Shown piece after piece: positions 58,231 to 64,000 of a stretch of DNA of 64,000 nt. The stretch is from Pilaira anomala (Eukaryota > Mucoromycota > Mucoromycetes > Mucorales > Mucoraceae). Under the pieces are notes generated by a model. The model was given only the letters and a program-made list of their open reading frames with translations. It did not search any database and was not told the DNA's origin. The position numbers were made by a program, and so were the translations under genes. Within the stretch, counting starts at the first letter, position 1; each line of letters begins with the position of its first letter. The stretch lies in contig JAIXMQ010000015.1 of the NCBI GenBank assembly GCA_025716855.1, positions 186,001-250,000 of the forward strand, in the 5' to 3' direction.

Positions 58231-59172
58231 ATGACTCGCGCAATGACACCTCCTCCTGAAATGATTAATGATAACTTTACCGATTTCTCAAAGAAGTCAA
58301 GACATGGTCATGGACAAGATGTTGTTGATGAAAACAATATTAGACAGGTGGCTGGATGTATCCCATTAGATTTACAAAATCGTCGTGTATTACTTATCAG
58401 TAGTAGAAAAAATAAAAATGCTTGGGTTTTGGTAAAAAAATAATTATACAACATTGTTTGATGATAACTTTATTAAACTAATTTATATTAATTCATTATA
58501 GCCTAAAGGTGGTTGGGAACGAGATGAAACTCAAAAACATGCTGCTCAACGTGAGACCTGGGAAGAAGCCGGTATTAAAGGCACAATTACAAGACAAATC
58601 GGTGTATTCGAAGAACGAACAAATAAGAAGCGAAAGCTTAAAGCTCATCACTGGATATTTGAAATGATCATTGAAGAAGTTGCAAAGAAATTCCCCGAAA
58701 AAAAGAAACGTGAAAGAAGATGGGTAAGTTTAAGAAAAAAAAAAAAAAAATTAAAGTCGTCATTTTGTATTTATTCTATATTTTTTAGTTTACATTTGAA
58801 GAGTCCTTAATTGCTACACAAGACCATCGTTACATTCAAGAAGCTCTCTTACAATCTAGTTTAAATCCAGCAAGATCACCACCTTCTCCAAGAGAATCAA
58901 TTGAAGATATTCAAGCTAAACAAGAAGAAGAAGTAGAAGAAAAGCAACGCCAATTGCTGCAACAACAAGAGTTGGAACAACAACAAAAGAAATTAGAACA
59001 AAAGAATTTAATGCAGCAACAACAACAACAACAACAATTGGAACAACAAAAAATGCAAGAACAACAACAACAAACCGTACAGAATACAAATACTGGTTTA
59101 CCATCACCAGCAAATTCAGAAATTGTACGCAAGAAATCCATTTTGAAATCTATCAAGTCAATTTTCCAATAA
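58231..59172 (+). CDS. Diphosphoinositol polyphosphate phosphohydrolase, Nudix family
   Basis: Removes beta-phosphates of inositol pyrophosphates and can cut Ap5A/Ap6A; homologue of yeast Ddp1 and pombe Aps1. Exons 58231-58431, 58502-58723 and 58789-59172 sum to 807 nt, 268 residues. The core starts RQVAGCIPLDLQNRRVLLIS, has WVLVPKGGWE and the Nudix box GGWERDETQKHAAQRETWEE then AGI, matching G-x5-E-x7-RE-x2-EExG. Other landmarks are HHWIFEMIIEEV and KRERRWFTFEESL. The core ends near residue 160. Unlike Ddp1 (188 residues), it has a glutamine-rich coiled-coil extension (about residues 170-250) and ends with a basic amphipathic piece (RKKSILKSIKSIFQ). The gene starts just after an A26 run and a T19 run in its promoter. 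Confidence 0.9.
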
Positions 59173-60062
59173 TTTTTTTTTTTTACGCCTTTATCCCCAT
59201 TCATCATGTACATAACCTTTTTTTTTTTTTTTTTTTTCTTTCTTTCTTTCGTTCTTGAATAAATTCTTATAATTTACACGCATGGAGACACATGTTTATT
59301 TCTTGATTGTTCACTCGCTGGAAACATTTTTCCTGCATGTATTCTTTTTATGCATGACATGAATATTTTCAAAATTTATAACAAAAAAAAAAAAAAAAAC
59401 TATCCTTTTACTACATGTTTTTTTTAAGAAAAAAAAAAAAAAAAATAGGCGGGGTCAGCGCAGTGTCAACCTTATTACCTTTTTATTTTAGAAGTTTTTC
59501 TTTTTATATTTGGAATAATATTTTCTTGCTTTTTTACTAATCGCCGCGTTGTACAAGTCTTGATTAAAAAAGAAACTTGGGCTTTAAAGAAATAATAAAA
59601 GAGGTAAATATCCTAATATTAGTTATTATAACATGTCAATGTTTTAATAAAAATAGGTTGCGTTGATCTGTGTAATAAATTTATATATATAAAAAAAAAA
59701 AGGGGGGGGGTCTTTTATTAGTTTATATTTAGCAAAAAAAAGTAACAGGAACATAAAAAAAAAAACAGCTTTAATTGAGAGACATCTCTGCGTTACAGTC
59801 CCAAACAAATTTGTATAGCGTTTTGGCAACGTTTCCAAAAAAGTGTAAAAAGATAGTCCGGGAATGAGTCCCGGAATTCCTTTCAAAAAAAGAGTCATTC
59901 CAACAATTCTATCTTTTTCAAATGGATCGTCATTATTGCTTTTTTACAGTTGAGATCTCTCTCTCTCTCTCTCTTTTCTCTAATATTGTAACTCACTCCT
60001 TTTGAAAACAGACTTACACGCTTTTTAATATTAAAAATGTCGCTAACTTTTTTTAAACTTAT

Positions 60063-60097
<35 letters not shown>

Positions 60098-60452
60098 TGT
60101 GTACCAAAAAAAATCTTTCAGTAAAAATTAAAAATAGTTCTTTAGTTAGTAAATTACCATACTCGCATCTTTCTCACGTGTGGTCTTTCTCCCGAATGAT
60201 TTTCAAGTCGTTGTACCGAATTTTTTTTTTTTTTTAAAAAAAATACTCTCTTCTATATTACACACTTAAAACCAAATTTGTAATTATATTGTAATAATAA
60301 GCCCTTTTTTATGAATCCTGTTTTTCTTGGCAAAAAAGAAAAGCAAATGTGCTCTATTCTTTTTATGGAATTATTAGAAAGAAACGACCATCTTCTTTGT
60401 TGATTGTTATTGATCGCTACCTATATTTAGTCAAAGTATCACCACTAATGCG

Positions 60453-60489
<37 letters not shown>

Positions 60490-61420
60490 ATTTCTCTTTG
60501 TATCTGATCTGACGTAAAATATACATTATAGATCCAAAACTCAATAACCAGGATTTCAGAACTTTTTCTTTCCTAAGCCCACTGTGTGATCAAAAAAAAA
60601 AAAAGCATAAACAAAAAACGTATGCAGAACCAAACAGTTTCTATTTTATTTTTCTGGCTTTTTTTTTTGTTTTTTGTTTTGGTACCTTTATTTATTACGT
60701 TCTGCGTAATTTAATTGTTTTTCAGGTACCACAAATACACAGAAGGACATTTAAATGTTGAATATTGAATTGTAAAAACGTCATTTTTATCTCCTTCTCT
60801 CTCCATGGGAAATACTTGGTGCGAGAGAAACACACACGTACTCTTTTTTTTTTTTTTAGCACCATCAAAAGCAATTAAATAGTTAAATCATGCTTTTAAT
60901 GTATCATGCTGACTCTGTAATTCTACCTTGCAGTCAAAATCTATATCTAGTTGGCATCGTCGTCGGTGAAAAAAAAAAAAAAGCAAAAGAACAAAAATGT
61001 AACATGAACTAAGATGCAAACGTGATAAAAGAATCGATCAGCCTCTATTTTTTTTTTTTTTTTCGTACATTACATAATTTATCATACTCGATAATCTTGG
61101 ATTGTATCCTCTTCATCATTTTTAAATGCAAAAAAAAAGAAAGTGACTATTTTGAGTTTATTTCCTTATTAATCATAAAGTAAATTGCAATGAAACAATG
61201 CTATCTAGTAAATTCAAAAACTGATAATAAGAGAAGCTATTATTCTTTCAAAATAAGTAAAAAAAAAAAAAATGCTTCATTCAAAGCAGTAGAAAAGTGA
61301 ACACCAGAAAACAAAGGCAGTGACTGCTTACTTTTTTTTTTTTTTTTTTTTTTTTTTGATAACTTATTTTTTCATGTCAAAAGAAGAATCTTGTTAATCA
61401 AAACATAAATCCTGAATAGA
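59173..61420. other. Gene-free interval rich in homopolymer runs
   Basis: No coding region supported. The interval is packed with homopolymers: T31 at 60065-60095, T15A8 at 60221-60243, A33 at 60455-60487, several A11-A18 runs, and T23 near 61332. The right end is the promoter of the GCIP-like gene. No RNA gene or element was recognised. Confidence 0.45.
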
Positions 61421-62527
61421 ATGGCTTCCGAACAAGATTTCCAAGGTAAATTCAAACCTTAAAACAAGAGATAGATACCATTCATAAGCTTGATAATAAC
61501 TATTCTCCAATTAGAAAAGTTGAAAGCATGTTGTAACATGTGTATTGTTTATGTACAAGACTTGAACAAGGACCGTCAAGTTGAAACTTCTGATTTCAAT
61601 ACAGAGTCATTTCATGAAACCATGGGTAAAAAAAAAAAAAAAAAAAAACACATTTTTTTTTTTATAAATACAATAAAAATACTTATTAAAAATAATATTT
61701 TTTCTGTAGTAAACCTCGGAAAAATTCTTTCTCATAACGCCACCAAGTTTACTTTATCGTGTAAACCACCTCGTAAAGCAGTCGATGCGATCCATATGAT
61801 CAGTGAAGTCAGTAACACATTATACCGTATCGTTGGATTCTACAACACAGTCCCTACTAGTACAGCCGGTAAAATCTACAAGGAAGCTTATAAAGCCACT
61901 GTCCGAGATTTATTACAAGGTGTCATCAGTTTATGTTATAGTTTCATGGATAAGAAAAACGAAGAAGAGACACGTAAGAAAGTATCTTATATGGTTCCTA
62001 CAGCTGCCTTATGGGATACATGTAAAGAGATCGATACACTTCCCAAGTCCAATCAGGAGGCTGTCTTGGCTGCCTGGAAATCAATCACTGCTACCCTCAA
62101 GGACGCCAAGATGGAGGTACATGAAATCGCTTCTGGACAAGACGCTTCAGAGGGTTTTGATGATAACGAGGAAGGTGATGAGGAAACAGATTTATCAGAG
62201 GAGGAATTAGAGGTCGCTAAACAAATCGCCAAATTAGTCGATATGGCTGTTTTCGTCATGCAAAAAATTGAACGTCGTTGTATTCGTGAAGCGGAATTTT
62301 GTCCTGTGCAATGGTTAGATGAAATCTATACTTGTGCTCGTAACTTGGTGGATGAAACGGATGTTTTGGTCTCTCAAATTTATGATGAAGATGTAATGAC
62401 CATGAAGGAGGAAGTTAAGAAATACATTGAATGTTCTAAAGAGGTTGTGAAGATGGCTAAACAACATACACCAGAAGAACATCTTGAGTGGTTTTCCATG
62501 TGTGAAAACAAGTATGATGCCATGTAA
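61421..62527 (+). CDS. GCIP-family protein (Grap2/cyclin-D-interacting, CCNDBP1-like)
   Basis: Animal members interact with cyclin D1; fungal function is not known. Exons 61421-61445, 61515-61625 and 61710-62527 sum to 954 nt, 317 residues. The first exon has only 25 nt (MASEQDFQ plus one base). Helical domain features: [80 protein letters not shown] and EVHEIASG, an acidic insert ([19 protein letters not shown]), then [40 protein letters not shown] and the C-terminal helix ending CENKYDAM. This order matches the GCIP fold. Codon use is normal. It stands between two gene-poor flanks, convergent with the RhoGAP gene. Confidence 0.85.
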
Positions 62528-62811
62528 AAAAAAAGATAGATTTAATCAATGTACCAATAAAGTTAATACTCAAAAAAATGAAAAAGTTTATATAATTGTA
62601 TGTGTAAAAACAAAGAGTGACTATATGCGAAGAGGGGAGAAGAAAGAAAAAAAAAAAGGTTTATAGGTATAAAAAAAGAAAGAAAGAAAGAAAGAGAAAT
62701 TTACAGTACAAAAACTCATGTGTAAGAAGGTAAAAAAAAAGAGAGAGTGAAGCAAATTGGGTATTAGTATACAAGTAGGTCGGATATATAGAAATATATA
62801 TATAGATATTG

Positions 62812-64000
62812 TTACACAGTAGAAGTAGAAGGAGATGGCGGTAATACAGATTCAGAAGAAGTGATTTCCTTTTTCACCTTTAACAATTGAATAAATGATT
62901 TCAAGAAATGTTTGGAGCAACTCAAGTCAATTGAATTTGTTGCAAGATAAAGTGTCATCTTTGGATTTTGTAATAATTCAGTAAATTCATTTGGAACCTA
63001 ATATATTCAAATAGAATGTTAAGCATAATCATGACTACTAAAAATTTTTTTTTTTTTTTTTTTACCTCGATAAAAGTATCATAATATTCAATCATAGTAG
63101 CTACCACACGAATTTCTCCATGACATAATGAAACATCGGCTGCAGTGGTTGGAGATTGCTTTTTGTGACTATAAAGAATATTGGGTGCTATCACTCTAGC
63201 CAAGTTCTCAACCCCCATTTTGTTTTCAGAAGCATGTCTTGCAACCCAATTCAAAAGAGCCAATACCAAGAGTAAGATATCTCGATTGACTTTAGGTAAC
63301 AAACAAATAGCAAGATGTATAATGGGAACACTACTATCTGCTTTATCGTTTGACAGCAAGAATAATTTATATAATCGACTGGTGAGTAAAGGCTCTGGTA
63401 ATTCTCGAAGATACTTTTTAACAAATGTTGCCAATTGAATTATATTCTGTTCCCTAAAGAAATCCAACCAATCTTCCCGTTGTAATTGAACATCATCTAA
63501 TTGTTCACACATTTCTTTTAATACGCGAATATTTCCATTTTTTCGGAATACTCCTTCTGTCTTCACATCTAATGTAAAGTGTATATATAAGAAAATCTAT
63601 TTGTTTTGTTTTTGTATGTATGTATATAAATAAAGAAAAACTCTCTCTTTCTTACCTTGTTCAATCATAGCCAATACACAATCTTTAATAAATGCAGGTG
63701 CATACGAATGAGGAGAAAAGCAAGAGATGACAGAAGGACAATGAGTTTTCCAAAGTTCAAAATTTTGCACTTCAGGAATCTTTTGATAATTGTTCAATGA
63801 ACCATTACTGGTATTTGATAATGAAACGCCAATTTTCTTTTCATTATTATTATTATTATTATTATGATGATGCATCAAAGGTTGTGTTGTAATTGTTTCA
63901 TTTGGAGTCAAGATATGAGTCTTGAGTTTACCCCAGAGTGTGGCTGCAGAGGGTTTTTTGTAATTTTCTAATAATCCCAAGAGGTCTTCAAGTAAGACTA
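62812..64000 (-). CDS. RhoGAP-domain protein, cut at the window edge (5' part missing)
   Basis: GTPase-activating protein for Rho-family GTPases. The known exons are 64000-63656 (continues past the window), 63568-63066 and 62997-62812. The RhoGAP domain starts around SYAPAFIKDCVLAMIEQ and shows the arginine finger in GVFRKNGNIRVLKEMCEQLD, then FFREQNIIQLATFVKKYLRE, LPEPLLTSRLYKLFLL and LPKVNRDILLLVLALLNWVA, ENKMGVENLARVIAPNILY; all are typical positions including NLARVIAPNIL. Upstream is a low-complexity linker (HHNNNNNNN). The C-terminal 60 residues (KHFLKSFIQLLKVKKEITSS) end PSPSTSTV. The Rho target is not readable. Partial: N-terminal domains lie outside. Confidence 0.9.

Overview
The window is nuclear DNA from a filamentous fungus, most likely an early-diverging one (Mucoromycota, probably Mucorales). 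The reasons are the very AT-rich intergenic DNA full of long A and T runs, short (about 45-100 nt) GT-AG introns in almost every gene, and a gene set made of eukaryotic housekeeping genes plus fungal families (a HAM1/BPI-like protein, a Fet4-type permease, a fungal perilipin, a GPI-anchored fasciclin protein). The species call is inference. There is no operon structure; genes lie on both strands. I rebuilt exon structures by hand; in nearly every multi-exon gene the exon lengths sum to a multiple of three.

Layout, left to right. 0-10 kb: a small unknown gene, seryl-tRNA synthetase (+), a large diaphanous-type formin (-), prefoldin subunit 5 (-) and the Cox5/CoxIV subunit of cytochrome oxidase (-). 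11.4-13 kb: a Fet4-like low-affinity iron permease (+). 13-17.7 kb: a gene-free region holding an array of diverged inverted repeats. 17.7-24.2 kb: a zeta-class glutathione transferase / maleylacetoacetate isomerase-like gene (+), a bacterial-type (mitochondrial) alanyl-tRNA synthetase (-), a perilipin-like lipid-droplet protein (-) with an apparent one-base frameshift, and a small cysteine-containing unknown (+). 24.8-33.8 kb: an ELM1-family protein, a peroxisomal 2-hydroxyacyl-CoA lyase, RNA polymerase III subunit Rpc31 (all +) and the COPII coat protein Sec31 (-). 36-43.5 kb: a HAM1-like protein, an Old-Yellow-Enzyme-type flavin oxidoreductase and a fasciclin cell-surface protein (all +). 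44.4-55.4 kb: a MARVEL-type membrane protein (-), a large kelch membrane protein (+), Pex11 (+), a small membrane protein (-), an NADPH-dependent FMN reductase (-) and the Rab GTPase Ypt1 (-). 58-64 kb: a diphosphoinositol-polyphosphate Nudix hydrolase (+), a GCIP-family protein (+) and a RhoGAP protein cut by the window edge (-).

Themes. Sec31 and Ypt1 serve ER-to-Golgi traffic; the formin and RhoGAP serve Rho/actin polarity; Pex11 and hydroxyacyl-CoA lyase are peroxisomal. These are scattered neighbours, not a cluster.

Most worth checking: the inverted-repeat array; two identical 10-bp palindromes just upstream of PEX11; a perfect ATCTGATAA iron-GATA site in front of the Fet4 gene; the kelch/three-membrane-span fusion; the changed active-site motif of the GST-zeta gene; the perilipin frameshift; and about ten palindromic T(n)A(n) tracts.
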